Assembly: GCF_022012445.1 (NCBI RefSeq)
Contig: NZ_JAKLTS010000019.1
Coordinates: 1 to 64,000, forward strand
DNA: 64,000 bases
Reading direction: 5' to 3'
From: Massilia sp. TS11
GTDB lineage: Bacteria; Pseudomonadota; Gammaproteobacteria; Burkholderiales; Burkholderiaceae_D
A program made the position numbers and the translations under genes. The notes under the pieces are model-generated. The model saw only the letters and a list, made by a program, of their open reading frames with translations. It did no database searches and was not told where the DNA came from. Positions within the stretch are counted from its first letter, which is position 1. The number at the start of each line of letters is the position of its first letter. Positions 1-8,557 of the stretch are shown in pieces.

Positions 1-6
1 TTTTTT

Positions 7-48
7 CCCGCCAGATAAATGGGGTCTGACCCCGATTTGTTTGGCGGG
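7..48. repeat. Dispersed palindromic repeat, copy cluster 1
   Basis: The 13-bp palindrome GGGGTCTGACCCC (21-33) lies between inverted arms CCCGCCA (7-13) and TGGCGGG (42-48). The left flank TTTTTCCCGCCAGATAAAT recurs exactly at about 17177-17195. The same palindrome occurs at four other intergenic sites in the window. It sits just beyond the 3' end of the HDOD gene. It may be a REP-like element; no transposase is present here. Confidence 0.75.
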
Positions 49-62
49 CAAGGGGGGCGGGC

Positions 63-899
63 TCAGATCAGCAGGGCAGCGGCCAGCGCGGCCACTTCGT
101 CTTGCGACTCGGCCAGAATTTGGGCCAGGGTGCCGTCGCCGACGGCAAAGTCGATCGTGGTCGCTTCCTGCAGCGTGGTGGCGCCGGGGCGGTGGTGCAG
201 GGGGGAATGCACGGGCGCCAGGTCATTGGCCAGCATCAGGGTGTCGCCCAGAGTCTCGGGCGGCAGCGCGCGCATGCCGACCCACAGGGCATTGATCGCC
301 TGCATGACGGGGCCGGGCACGTTCAGTTCGTTCAGCACGGCGCGCCCGATCGTCATCTCGCCATGCGTGGTCCAGTCTTCCGGGTCGCCATCGAGAATCT
401 CGGGCATGGCCTCGGCCTTGGACAGCAGATAGAAGCCGCCGACTTCGTGCACGATGCCGGCGAACAGGGCGGTGTTGGCGTCGACCTTCGACACGCGCCG
501 CGCGATGATCGCGGCCAGCGCCGCCACGTGGGCCGAGTGCTGCCACAGCTGCTCGGCATGCTGGCGCACCAGCGGGTGGGTGATCTCGCCCTCGAGCTGG
601 CGCACGATGGTGGCCGCGACCAGGGCATTCAGGGTGGAAAAGCCGAGCCGGCTGACGGCGGCCTTCACATGCGTGACGTCCGGGCCGCCGCGGCTGTAGG
701 CGGCCGAATTGGCGATCGCCACCGTGCGCGCCGCCAACAGCGGCTCGGCCTGCACCAGGCGCGCCGCCTCGTCCACATGGCAGCCGGGATCTGCCAGGGC
801 CTCGCGCAGCTTCAGCGTGGCCTGGACATGGGTCGGAAAATGCAGCTCGCCGCGCGCCGCCTGGTGCGCGATATGTTTGAAGGCGTCGATCCTGTTCAA
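63..899 (-). CDS. HDOD domain protein
   Basis: Predicted 278-aa cytosolic protein made almost entirely of one HDOD domain (about residues 20-225), a relative of the HD phosphohydrolase fold that usually lacks its metal-binding residues. The segment GIVHEVGGFYLL is typical of the fold. HDOD proteins are generally signalling or regulatory, often linked to cyclic-di-GMP output or chemotaxis; nothing here fixes the partner. The start is a TTG, chosen because a near-perfect Shine-Dalgarno AAGGAGG (complement at 905-911) sits five bases upstream and no ATG fits. It lies 26 bp downstream of the unknown 94-aa gene on the same strand, so marR, that gene and this one may be cotranscribed. Family assignment is confident; function is not known. 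Confidence 0.85.
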   Translation of the reverse strand: MNRIDAFKHIAHQAARGELHFPTHVQATLKLREALADPGCHVDEAARLVQAEPLLAARTVAIANSAAYSRGGPDVTHVKAAVSRLGFSTLNALVAATIVRQLEGEITHPLVRQHAEQLWQHSAHVAALAAIIARRVSKVDANTALFAGIVHEVGGFYLLSKAEAMPEILDGDPEDWTTHGEMTIGRAVLNELNVPGPVMQAINALWVGMRALPPETLGDTLMLANDLAPVHSPLHHRPGATTLQEATTIDFAVGDGTLAQILAESQDEVAALAAALLI

Positions 900-925
900 G
901 AAAGCCTCCTTGCCTGGTTGGCGCC

Positions 926-1210
926 CTAGCCGGCGCTGAAGATCGCGTCGCAGCCTTCGCGCGTGCCGTCCTCGCCGTCCAGCTCGTCGCTCAGGTCCAG
1001 GTCGATCAATTCCTCGACCGCATTGGTGAAGCTATTGGCCTTGGTGGCGCCGATCAGGCGGTAGATCTCGCCGTCGGCATTGCGCAGGCCGATGATCATT
1101 TTTTCCTTGCGCACTTCGTCTTCGCCGACCGTTTCGAGCAGCAGGTTGGCGGTGATTTTCTTGTCGAATTTGGCGGGGGCCTTACCGGCAAGCAGACAGG
1201 TTTTCAGCAT
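926..1210 (-). CDS. Conserved hypothetical protein, 94 aa
   Basis: A 94-aa acidic protein I do not recognise. It begins MLKTCLLAGKAPAKFDKK and has a Glu/Asp-rich C-terminal third (EELIDLDLSDELDGEDG). There is no signal peptide, membrane segment or known motif. Its ATG overlaps the stop of the upstream marR gene (ATGCTGA), a typical sign of translational coupling, so it is probably made together with the regulator. The HDOD gene follows 26 bp later. The overlap and the codon usage, which matches the neighbours, argue that it is real. Confidence 0.65.
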   Translation of the reverse strand: MLKTCLLAGKAPAKFDKKITANLLLETVGEDEVRKEKMIIGLRNADGEIYRLIGATKANSFTNAVEELIDLDLSDELDGEDGTREGCDAIFSAG

Positions 1211-1674
1211 TCAGGGGCCTCATCCGATAGGGGATCGGCAGCCGTGCGGCCGGCCGCGATCCGTTCTTTTAATTGCTGGAGCTGGGCATCGAGGGCGCCA
1301 AACTCCGCGTCGCTGTAACTGGCAAACAGCAGCTTGCCGTAATTGACCACTTTCGGGAAGGCCTCGGCAAACATCGCCTCGCCCTTGGGCGTCAGGCGCA
1401 CGAAGAACGAGCGCTTGTCGGTGCTGCTGCGTTCGCGCTCGACCAGGCCTTTCTGTTCCAGCCTTTCGATCACGCCCGTCAGCGTGCCCTTGGTGATCAG
1501 GGTTTTTTCGCCGAGCTGCTTATAGCTCATGCCGGACGTATTGCCGAGCGTGGCGATGATGTCGAACTGGGGCGGCGTCAGATCACACCCGCGGATGGCC
1601 TCCGCCGTGTGCCGTTCAAAGCCTTGCATGCATTCCGCCAGCAGGCGGATGCTCTTCAGATAGCGCTCTCCCAT
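1204..1674 (-). CDS. MarR family transcriptional regulator
   Basis: Predicted 156-aa winged-helix repressor of the MarR family. The HTH region (about residues 28-95) includes LTPPQFDIIATLGN and the recognition-helix stretch TLTGVIERLEQKGLVER, followed by the wing with the family-typical DKRS. A longer frame extends upstream to 1839, but the start at 1674 (MGERYLKSIRLL) fits the family length and leaves an intergenic gap to the divergent exporter. A TATAAT box on this strand lies only six bases before the ATG, so the message may be leaderless. By position it is likely to control the divergent EamA exporter and itself; the ligand is unknown. The 3' end overlaps the next gene. Confidence 0.88.
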   Translation of the reverse strand: MGERYLKSIRLLAECMQGFERHTAEAIRGCDLTPPQFDIIATLGNTSGMSYKQLGEKTLITKGTLTGVIERLEQKGLVERERSSTDKRSFFVRLTPKGEAMFAEAFPKVVNYGKLLFASYSDAEFGALDAQLQQLKERIAAGRTAADPLSDEAPEC

Positions 1675-1680
1675 GGGCCG

Positions 1681-1686
1681 ATTATA
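1681..1686 (-). promoter_or_regulatory. Candidate -10 box for marR
   Basis: The minus strand reads TATAAT here, six bases upstream of the marR ATG. No convincing -35 is seen 16-18 bp upstream. If used, transcription would start at or next to the start codon. Confidence 0.4.
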
Positions 1687-1746
1687 GCTGGCTTGGCCGG
1701 GGCCGGTTACCATTATGCCCTTGTGACATTTTCCGGCGCCCTCCGT

Positions 1747-2646
1747 ATGAGCCAGCATCTGCGCGGCATTTTTGCCCTGATCGTCGTCACCCTTGTGTGG
1801 GGAACAACTTTTCCGGCGATGAAAGACCTGACCAGCCATTTCTCGCCGCTGTGGATCATCTTCAGCCGCTTTCTGCTGGCGGCCGCCGTGCTCAGCCCGT
1901 TTTTATGGGGGGCGCGCCTGCGCGACCTCGGCCTCGGGCTTGGGATCGGGGTGCTGTTGTTCTTCTGCTATGTGTTCCAGGTCGAGGGCCTGGCTCTGAC
2001 GAGTTCCAACCGCAATGCCTTCATCACCGGCCTGAATGTGCTGGTGGTGCCCCTGCTCGGTGTGCTGGCCGGGCGCCTGCCGGAAAAGCGCATCGTGCTG
2101 GCGCTGGCCCTGGCCCTGGGCGGCCTGTTCGCGCTCTGCTACGACGACGGCGCCTGGAGCCGGGGCGACACCCTGGCCCTGTGCGGCGCGCTCAGCTTCG
2201 GGCTCTACATCAAGTGCATGGAAGTCGGCACGCGCCGCGTCGAACGCCTGATGAGCCTGACGGCGGCCCAGATCCTCTCGGTCGCCCTGTGCGCCGGCCT
2301 GTGGCTGGCCGTGCGCGAGGTCCCGGGCGCGGCCGACGCGGCCGGCTACTGGCGCGCGCTCGGCGCCGGCCTGCAGCAGTCCTGGCCGTATGTGGCCTAT
2401 CTGGGCCTGGTCTGCACGGCCGCGATCATCTCGCTGCAGAGCTGGGGACAGCGCCACGCCTCGGCCAATGAGGCGGCCGTCATCTATGCGTTCGAACCGG
2501 CCAGCGCCGCCTTCTTCGCCTACTTCTGGCTGGGCGAGACGATGACGGCGCGCGCCTGGCTCGGCGCGGCGCTGTTGATCTCCGGTATGATAGTCAGCCA
2601 ATGGAACGCCGACAGCCGGCCGGCCGCCGCCCTGGCGCCCGAGTGA
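1747..2646 (+). CDS. EamA/DMT family transporter
   Basis: Predicted 299-aa inner-membrane protein of the drug/metabolite transporter superfamily, with about ten hydrophobic segments arranged as two EamA repeats. The N-terminus has the family signature TLVWGTTFPAMK and the second repeat contains a Glu-rich loop (ANEAAVIYAFEPASAAFFAY). Such proteins export amino acids, metabolites or toxic compounds. The open frame begins much earlier (1273), but that part is antisense to marR; the ATG at 1747 gives the normal length. It is divergent from the MarR gene (72 bp apart), which probably regulates it, and is followed 16 bp later by argR. Substrate cannot be read from the sequence. Confidence 0.88.
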   Translation: MSQHLRGIFALIVVTLVWGTTFPAMKDLTSHFSPLWIIFSRFLLAAAVLSPFLWGARLRDLGLGLGIGVLLFFCYVFQVEGLALTSSNRNAFITGLNVLVVPLLGVLAGRLPEKRIVLALALALGGLFALCYDDGAWSRGDTLALCGALSFGLYIKCMEVGTRRVERLMSLTAAQILSVALCAGLWLAVREVPGAADAAGYWRALGAGLQQSWPYVAYLGLVCTAAIISLQSWGQRHASANEAAVIYAFEPASAAFFAYFWLGETMTARAWLGAALLISGMIVSQWNADSRPAAALAPE

Positions 2647-2662
2647 AGGCTGCGCCCCCTCG

Positions 2663-3610
2663 ATGCCGTTTTCCCATCTTGCCAGTCTTGCCCATGAGAG
2701 CCCGCTGCGCCTGCTGCTGATCAATGCAGGCGAGCCGGATGCCTTGTCCTGGGCGGGCCTGCTGCAGCCGCTGCGCCTGGCCGCCAAGTTCGCCGGCCCG
2801 CAGCGCCTGATGGTGGACGTGCGCACGCCCGACAAATTCGCGGCCGAGGCGCGCCGCCACTGGCATCTGGTGATGCTGGTGGCCGAGGAGGACCAGGCCG
2901 CGCGCCGTCCGCCCCAGCTGCGCCAGACCATCGAGGGCCTGCGTGCGGCGCCGTTCTGGGGCGGGGTCGGCGCGGCCGTGCTGTGGCTGGCCGATGCGGG
3001 CGTGCTCGACGGCGTGCGCGCGGCCCTGCCCTGGCAGCTGGCCGACGAGGTCGGCGGCCAGGCCGAGCGCGCCATTCTCAGCCAGCATCTGTACGAGGCC
3101 GACGGCGCGCGCCTGTCCTGCTGCGGCGGGGCGGCCAGCCTTGACTTCGCGCTGGTGCTGATCGATGCCGTGTTCGGCCCCGATCTGCAGGCCCAGGTCA
3201 AGGAGGCCCTGTGCATCGACAAGGTGCGCGGGCCCGAGGAGCGCCAGCGCGTGGCCCTGCAGGCGCGCTTCGGCGCGCTGCAGCCCAAGCTGTCCGAGGC
3301 CGTGACCTTGATGGAGGCGAATATCGAGGAACCGCTCTCGGCCGACGATATCGCCCAGCTGGTCGGCATCTCGCGGCGCCAGCTGGAACGCCTGTTCAAG
3401 CAGTATCTGGGCAGCCTGCCCTCGCGCTACTACCTCGAGCTGCGCCTCAAGCGCGCGCGCCAGCTGCTGCTCGATACCAACTACTCGATCGTCCAGGTGG
3501 GCCTGATGTGCGGCTTCTCCTCGGGCTCGCATTTCTCGACCGCCTTTGGTCAATTGTTCGGCAATACCCCGCGCGAAGAGCGCCAGCGCAAGATGGACGC
3601 GCGCGCCTGA
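2663..3610 (+). CDS. argR: AraC-type arginine regulator ArgR
   Basis: Predicted 315-aa regulator with an N-terminal DJ-1/PfpI-like (GlxA-type) domain (about residues 15-190) and a C-terminal AraC/XylS double helix-turn-helix (about 215-310: ADDIAQLVGISRRQLERLFK, then LMCGFSSGSHFSTAFGQLFG). This architecture is that of the Pseudomonas ArgR, which activates arginine succinyltransferase genes, and is unrelated to E. coli ArgR. The gene sits directly upstream of the whole AST operon on the same strand, and a sequence fitting the half-site I recall for Pseudomonas ArgR lies in front of astC. The specific name rests on architecture plus context. Confidence 0.85.
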   Translation: MPFSHLASLAHESPLRLLLINAGEPDALSWAGLLQPLRLAAKFAGPQRLMVDVRTPDKFAAEARRHWHLVMLVAEEDQAARRPPQLRQTIEGLRAAPFWGGVGAAVLWLADAGVLDGVRAALPWQLADEVGGQAERAILSQHLYEADGARLSCCGGAASLDFALVLIDAVFGPDLQAQVKEALCIDKVRGPEERQRVALQARFGALQPKLSEAVTLMEANIEEPLSADDIAQLVGISRRQLERLFKQYLGSLPSRYYLELRLKRARQLLLDTNYSIVQVGLMCGFSSGSHFSTAFGQLFGNTPREERQRKMDARA

Positions 3611-3654
3611 ACGGCGGCATTGGCATTCGGACAAGCCCCAATTCTGAAAATGCC

Positions 3655-3697
3655 TGTCGCGTTTTCAAAAGAATCTGCCGGGGGCGCTTCCTATAAT
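3655..3697 (+). promoter_or_regulatory. astC promoter with candidate ArgR operator
   Basis: TGTCGC (3655-3660), then eight bases, then AA (3669-3670) matches the half-site TGTCGC-N8-AA that I recall for Pseudomonas ArgR. Five bases later comes a degenerate second half, TGCCGG (3676-3681). A TATAAT -10 box lies at 3692-3697. The operator covers the -35 position, which has no good consensus, as expected for an activated promoter. Confidence 0.6.
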
Positions 3698-3730
3698 CGC
3701 CAGACTGTCCACCGTTTGTAAGGAATTGCC

Positions 3731-4975
3731 ATGACTGCTATGCACGACCTGACCACCCGCCCGGTCACCCGCCAGACTTTTGACGAAGTCATCGTCCCCA
3801 CTTATGCGCCGGCGGCCATGGTTCCCGTGCGTGCCCAGGGTCTCGATCTGTGGGACCAGTCTGGCAAGCACTACCTCGATTTCACCTCGGGCATCGCCGT
3901 CAGCAGCCTCGGCCACTGCCATCCGGGCGTGGTCGACGCCGCCACCAAGCAGATGAACACGCTCTGGCACCTGGGCAATGGCTACACCAATGAGCCGGTG
4001 CTGCGTCTGGCCTCGGCCCTGGTGGAAGCGACCTTCGCCGACCGCGCCTTCTTCTGCAACAGCGGCGCCGAAGCCAATGAGGCGGCCCTGAAGCTGGCGC
4101 GCAAATACGCGCACGAGAAGTTCGGCCCGCACAAGTCGCGCATCGTGTCCTGCCTGTCGTCCTTCCACGGCCGCACCCTGTTCACCGTCTCGGTCGGCGG
4201 CCAGCCGAAGTACACCGAAGGCTTCGAGCCGCTGCCGCCCTCGCTCGACCACATCCCCTACAACGACATCGCCGCTGCCAAGGCCGCCATCAAGGATGAC
4301 GTCTGCGCCGTGATCGTCGAGCCGATCCAGGGCGAAGGCGGCGTGGTGCCGGGCGACGTGGCCTATCTGCAGGCCCTGCGCGAGCTGTGCAACCAGACCG
4401 GCGCTCTGCTGATTTTCGACGAAGTGCAGTCGGGCGTGGGCCGCACCGGCCACTTCTACTGCTACCAGGGCAAGGGCGTGACCCCGGACATCCTGACCTC
4501 GGCCAAGGCGCTCGGCAATGGCTTCCCGATCGGCGCCATGCTGACCACCAACGAGATCGCCAAGCACCTGGGCGTGGGCTCGCACGGCACCACCTACGGC
4601 GGCAATCCGCTGGCCACCACGGTGGCCCTGAAAGTGGTCGAGACGATCAATCAGCCGGCCTTCCTGGCGCGCGTGCGCGAAGCCTCGGCCAAGCTGTTCA
4701 CCCAGCTGGCGGCGCTGGCCGGCGAGTACCCGCAGGTGTTCGGCCAGGTGCGCGGCGAAGGCCTGTTGATCGGCCTGCCGATGGCCGGCGACTTCAAGGG
4801 CAAGGCCAAGGACCTGCAGAAGGCCGCCGAAGCCGAAGGCCTGATGGTGCTGATCGCCGGTCCCGATGTGCTGCGTCTGGCCCCGGCCCTGATCGTCAGC
4901 GACGCCCAGATCGACGCCGCCATGGCGATGCTGCGCACGGCCACCGCCAAGCTGGTCGCCGCCCAAGCCAAGTAA
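3731..4975 (+). CDS. astC: Succinylornithine/acetylornithine aminotransferase
   Basis: Predicted 414-aa class-III PLP aminotransferase. In the AST pathway it transfers the amino group of N2-succinylornithine to 2-oxoglutarate, giving succinylglutamate semialdehyde and glutamate; the family usually also accepts acetylornithine. The PLP lysine is Lys259 in TSAKALGNGFP, and NSGAEANEAALKLAR and DEVQSGVGRTG are family signatures. AAGGAA precedes the ATG at a suitable distance. It is the first gene of the operon, behind the ArgR-type promoter, and 47 bp before aruF. The context favours the catabolic AstC/AruC role over the biosynthetic ArgD role, though one enzyme may serve both. Confidence 0.93.
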   Translation: MTAMHDLTTRPVTRQTFDEVIVPTYAPAAMVPVRAQGLDLWDQSGKHYLDFTSGIAVSSLGHCHPGVVDAATKQMNTLWHLGNGYTNEPVLRLASALVEATFADRAFFCNSGAEANEAALKLARKYAHEKFGPHKSRIVSCLSSFHGRTLFTVSVGGQPKYTEGFEPLPPSLDHIPYNDIAAAKAAIKDDVCAVIVEPIQGEGGVVPGDVAYLQALRELCNQTGALLIFDEVQSGVGRTGHFYCYQGKGVTPDILTSAKALGNGFPIGAMLTTNEIAKHLGVGSHGTTYGGNPLATTVALKVVETINQPAFLARVREASAKLFTQLAALAGEYPQVFGQVRGEGLLIGLPMAGDFKGKAKDLQKAAEAEGLMVLIAGPDVLRLAPALIVSDAQIDAAMAMLRTATAKLVAAQAK

Positions 4976-5022
4976 TCCCTTCCCATGGCCCGGCCAGTGC
5001 GCCGGGCCCGCCTGGAGCCACT

Positions 5023-6045
5023 ATGTTTGTAGTCCGTCCGGTTCAAGTTTCGGATATCGACGCGCTCGAAGCGATGGCCAGCAGCAGCATGCCCGGCGTG
5101 CACACGCTGCCGCGCACGCGCGACCGGATCCAGGAAGCGATCGAGACCTCGCTGGCTTCGTTTGCCGCCGCCGTCGACATCCCGAGCGAAGAGCGCTACC
5201 AGTTCGTGCTGCAGTCGCTGGCCGATGGCCAGGTGCTGGGCACGGCCACGATCCACGCCTCGGCCGGTTCGAACGGCACCTATTTCGCCTTCCGTAACGA
5301 TGTGATCCAGCAGGTCTCGCGCGACCTGAACATCTGCCACAACGTGCACGCGCTGACCCTGTGCTCGGAGCTGACGTCCTACTCGCAGCTGTCGGGCTTT
5401 TACATCGCCCACCGCGCCAATGCCGGCCTGGAGGCGGCCCTGCTGTCGCGCGCGCGCCTGATGTTCGCCGCGCTGGCGCCGCACCGCTTCGCCGACCACT
5501 TCTTCGTGCCGCTGGCCGGCGTGACCGACAGCGACGGCCGCTCGCCGTTCTGGGAGGCGCTCGGCCGCAAGTTCTTCAAGAAGGACTTCCTCGAAGTCGA
5601 GCGCATCATCGGCGGCGCGCGCAACCGCACCCTGATCGTCGAGCTGATGCCGCACTACCCGGTGTATGTGCCGCTGCTGCCCGAGGACGCCCAGGCCGTG
5701 ATGGGCCAGATCCATCCGGGCTGCGAGCTGCCGTTCCGCCTGCTGACGGCGGAAGGCTTCCAGGCCGACGAATACATCGACATCTTCGACGGCGGCCCGA
5801 TTCTGCAGGCCCACAAGCATGGCCTGCGCACCTTCAGCAGCGCCAGCGTGAAGAAGGCCGTGCACGGCGAGGGCGCCGGCGCCCTGGTGCCGTATGCGGT
5901 GGCCAGCGCGCGCCAGCAGGACTTCCGCGTGGTGACCGTGCACGTGCCGGCCATCGAAGCCCAGGACACGATTCCCCTGCCGCCCCAGGTGTTCGAAGCC
6001 TTGCGTATCGGCCTGGGCGAGCCGGTCCTGTGCGTGCGAATCTGA
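5023..6045 (+). CDS. aruF: Arginine/ornithine succinyltransferase, alpha subunit
   Basis: Predicted 340-aa AstA-family protein catalysing succinyl-CoA + arginine to N2-succinylarginine, the entry step of the AST pathway. It starts MFVVRPVQVSDIDALE, the usual N-terminal motif of the family, and carries FFVPLAGVTDSDGRSPFWEALGR-type conserved segments. Together with the next gene it forms the two-subunit enzyme described in Pseudomonas (AruF and AruG), whereas enterobacteria have a single AstA. GGAG precedes the ATG. The frame stays open upstream across astC in another register; the ATG at 5023 is the family start. Confidence 0.93.
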   Translation: MFVVRPVQVSDIDALEAMASSSMPGVHTLPRTRDRIQEAIETSLASFAAAVDIPSEERYQFVLQSLADGQVLGTATIHASAGSNGTYFAFRNDVIQQVSRDLNICHNVHALTLCSELTSYSQLSGFYIAHRANAGLEAALLSRARLMFAALAPHRFADHFFVPLAGVTDSDGRSPFWEALGRKFFKKDFLEVERIIGGARNRTLIVELMPHYPVYVPLLPEDAQAVMGQIHPGCELPFRLLTAEGFQADEYIDIFDGGPILQAHKHGLRTFSSASVKKAVHGEGAGALVPYAVASARQQDFRVVTVHVPAIEAQDTIPLPPQVFEALRIGLGEPVLCVRI

Positions 6046-6056
6046 GAGAGACACCT

Positions 6057-7088
6057 ATGCTAGTTGTACGTGCAATCCGCGCTTCCGATCTCGATGCCAT
6101 GATCGTCATGGCCAGCCAGGTCGGCAGCGGCATGACCACCCTCAAGCCGGACCGCAAGATGCTGGGCGACCGCATCGAGGTGGCGGTGGCCTCGTTCGCC
6201 GGCAGCATCGCGCCGGACAAGCGCGACTACATGTTCGTCATGGAGGACCTGGAGAACCAGCGCCTGGCCGGGGTGTGCGCGATCAAGGCCGCCGTCGGCC
6301 TGGACGAGCCCTTCTACAACTACCGGATCGGCACCCTTGTGCATTCGAGCCGCGAGCTGGGCGTGTTCTCGCGCATGGAGACCCTGTACCTGTCGAACGA
6401 CCTGACCGGCGCCACCGAACTGTGCTCGCTGTTCCTGCATCCCGACTACCGCGAGGGCTATAACGGCAAGTGGCTGTCCAAGTGCCGCTTCCTGTTCATC
6501 GCCCAGTATCCGCAGCTGTTCACCACCAAGATCATCGCCGAGATGCGCGGCTATATCGTGGGCGAGCGCTCGCCCTTCTACGAGGGCCTGGGCCGGCACT
6601 TCTTCAAGATGGACTTCAATGCCGTCGACGCGCTCACCGCCAAGGGCAAGAAGAGCTTCATCGCCGAACTGATGCCGCGCCAGCCGCTGTACGTCGATTA
6701 CCTGCCCGAGGAGGCGCGCGCCGTGATCGGCAAGGTGCACGACAACACCGTGCCGGCGCGCCGCATGCTGGAAGCCGAGGGCATGCACTACGAAGGCTAT
6801 GTCGATATTTTCGACGCCGGCCCGGTGCTGCAGGCGCGCGTGTCCGAACTGCGCGCCCTGCGCGAATCGACCCTGTGCACGGTCGACGCGGCGGCCGCTT
6901 CGGCCGACAGCGAGCCGCTGCTGGTGTCGAACACCGATATGCAGAACTTCCGCATGATCGTCGCGCGCAGCAATCCGGTGGGCGGCCGCATCGCCCTCAG
7001 CGCCGCCGAGCAGGACCTGCTGCAGGTCGGCGCCGGCGCCAGCGTGCGCACCCTGTCTCTCAATATCCGGAAACCGAATCATGGCTAA
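6057..7088 (+). CDS. aruG: Arginine succinyltransferase, beta subunit
   Basis: Predicted 343-aa AstA-family protein, paralogous to the preceding gene (both begin with the V-V-R-x-I/V-x-x-S-D pattern and share FYEGLGRHFFKMDF versus FWEALGRKFFKKDF). It is the second subunit of arginine N-succinyltransferase. The gene starts 11 bp after aruF, and its stop overlaps the ATG of astD (ATGGCTAA), so translation is probably coupled. GAGAGA upstream can serve as the ribosome-binding site. The adjacent paralogous pair implies an ancestral tandem duplication. Confidence 0.92.
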   Translation: MLVVRAIRASDLDAMIVMASQVGSGMTTLKPDRKMLGDRIEVAVASFAGSIAPDKRDYMFVMEDLENQRLAGVCAIKAAVGLDEPFYNYRIGTLVHSSRELGVFSRMETLYLSNDLTGATELCSLFLHPDYREGYNGKWLSKCRFLFIAQYPQLFTTKIIAEMRGYIVGERSPFYEGLGRHFFKMDFNAVDALTAKGKKSFIAELMPRQPLYVDYLPEEARAVIGKVHDNTVPARRMLEAEGMHYEGYVDIFDAGPVLQARVSELRALRESTLCTVDAAAASADSEPLLVSNTDMQNFRMIVARSNPVGGRIALSAAEQDLLQVGAGASVRTLSLNIRKPNHG

Positions 7089-8547
7089 TCTCTCCAACTT
7101 CATCGACGGCGTCTGGCTGGCCGGGCATGGTGCCGAACTGGTCACCGTCGATCCGTCCACCGGCCGCCAGACCTGGACCAGCAATGCCGCCAGCGTAGAG
7201 GATGTGAACGCCGCCGTGGCCGCGGCCCGCGCCGCCTTCGAAGACTGGGCCCTGCGCCCACTCGAGGAGCGCATCGCCATCGCCACCCGCTTTCGCGATC
7301 TGCTGAAAGCGCAGGCCGAGGACCTGGCCCGCACCATCGCCGAAGAAGTCGGCAAGCCGCTGTGGGAAGCGCGCACCGAAGTGACGACCATGGCCAACAA
7401 GGTCGACATCTCGATCCAGGCCTACCACGCGCGCACCGGCGAAACGGCGGCCAGCGTGGCCGACGGCACGGCCGTGCTGCGCCACCGCCCGCACGGCGTG
7501 TTCGCCGTGTTCGGCCCGTATAACTTCCCCGGCCACCTGCCGAACGGGCATATCGTGCCCGCCCTGATCGCCGGGAACACCATCGTCTTCAAGCCGAGCG
7601 AGTACGCGCCGCGCACCGCCGTCAAAACCGTCGCCCTGTGGGAGCAGGCCGGCCTGCCCAAGGGCGTGCTGAACCTGGTCAATGGCGCGCGCGACAGCGG
7701 CGTGGCCCTGGCCAATGCGGCCATCGACGGCCTGCTGTTCACCGGCTCCTGCCAGACCGGCGTGGCCCTGCACAAGGCCTTCGGCGGCCAGCCGGGCAAG
7801 ATGCTGGCGCTGGAGATGGGCGGGAATAATCCGCTGGTCGTGTGGGACGTGCAGAACCTCGACGCCGCCGTGCACCACGCCGTGATGTCGGCCTTCCTGT
7901 CGGCCGGCCAGCGCTGCACCTGCGCGCGCCGCCTGATCGTGCCGGACAATGCCTTCGGCCAGGCCTTCATCGCCCGCGTCACCGAGGTGGCCGCGCGCCT
8001 GGTGGTCGGCCCCTCCGACGCCGAGCCGCAGCCTTTCATGGGTCCGGTGGTCTCGAGCGCCGTGGCGGCCCGTCTGGTGCAGGCCCAGGCCGCGCTGGCG
8101 GCCAAGGGCGGCAAGGTGCTGCTGCAGATGCGCCAGCTGGACCCGAACACCGGCTTTGTCACGGCCGGCATCGTTGATACCACCGACGCCGTCGGCGTGC
8201 CCGACGAGGAGTGGTTTGGCCCGCTGCTGCAGGTGATCCGCGTGAAGGACTTCGACGCCGCCATCGCCAAGGCCAATGACACCGCTTTCGGCCTGTCGGC
8301 CGCCCTGCTGTCCGACGACGAGGCCCTGTGGAAGCGCTTCAGCGTGCGCGTGCACGCCGGCGTGGTGAACTGGAACCGCCCGACCAATGGCGCCGCCTCC
8401 TCGGCCCCGTTCGGCGGCGTCGGCCAGTCCGGCAACCACCGTCCGAGCGCCTACTACGCGGCCGACTACTGCGCCTATCCGGTGGCCTCAATCGAAAACC
8501 CGAAACTCGAACTGCCGGCCAAGCTGTCGCCTGGTCTGAGCCTGTAA
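7081..8547 (+). CDS. astD: Succinylglutamate-semialdehyde dehydrogenase
   Basis: Predicted 488-aa aldehyde dehydrogenase that oxidises N-succinylglutamate 5-semialdehyde to N-succinylglutamate with NAD(P)+. The general base Glu245 is in ALEMGGNNP and the catalytic Cys279 is in [10 protein letters not shown]. The cofactor-binding segment is [11 protein letters not shown]-like ([20 protein letters not shown]). Its start overlaps the aruG stop by eight bases and astB follows after ten bases, so it lies in the middle of the AST operon. Length and all catalytic residues are normal for AstD/AruD. Confidence 0.95.
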   Translation: MANLSNFIDGVWLAGHGAELVTVDPSTGRQTWTSNAASVEDVNAAVAAARAAFEDWALRPLEERIAIATRFRDLLKAQAEDLARTIAEEVGKPLWEARTEVTTMANKVDISIQAYHARTGETAASVADGTAVLRHRPHGVFAVFGPYNFPGHLPNGHIVPALIAGNTIVFKPSEYAPRTAVKTVALWEQAGLPKGVLNLVNGARDSGVALANAAIDGLLFTGSCQTGVALHKAFGGQPGKMLALEMGGNNPLVVWDVQNLDAAVHHAVMSAFLSAGQRCTCARRLIVPDNAFGQAFIARVTEVAARLVVGPSDAEPQPFMGPVVSSAVAARLVQAQAALAAKGGKVLLQMRQLDPNTGFVTAGIVDTTDAVGVPDEEWFGPLLQVIRVKDFDAAIAKANDTAFGLSAALLSDDEALWKRFSVRVHAGVVNWNRPTNGAASSAPFGGVGQSGNHRPSAYYAADYCAYPVASIENPKLELPAKLSPGLSL

Positions 8548-8557
8548 GGAGAGCCTG

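Noticed and set aside
1273-1746. Long N-terminal extension of the EamA transporter
   Set aside because: It is antisense to marR and has no membrane segments; the usual length starts at 1747.
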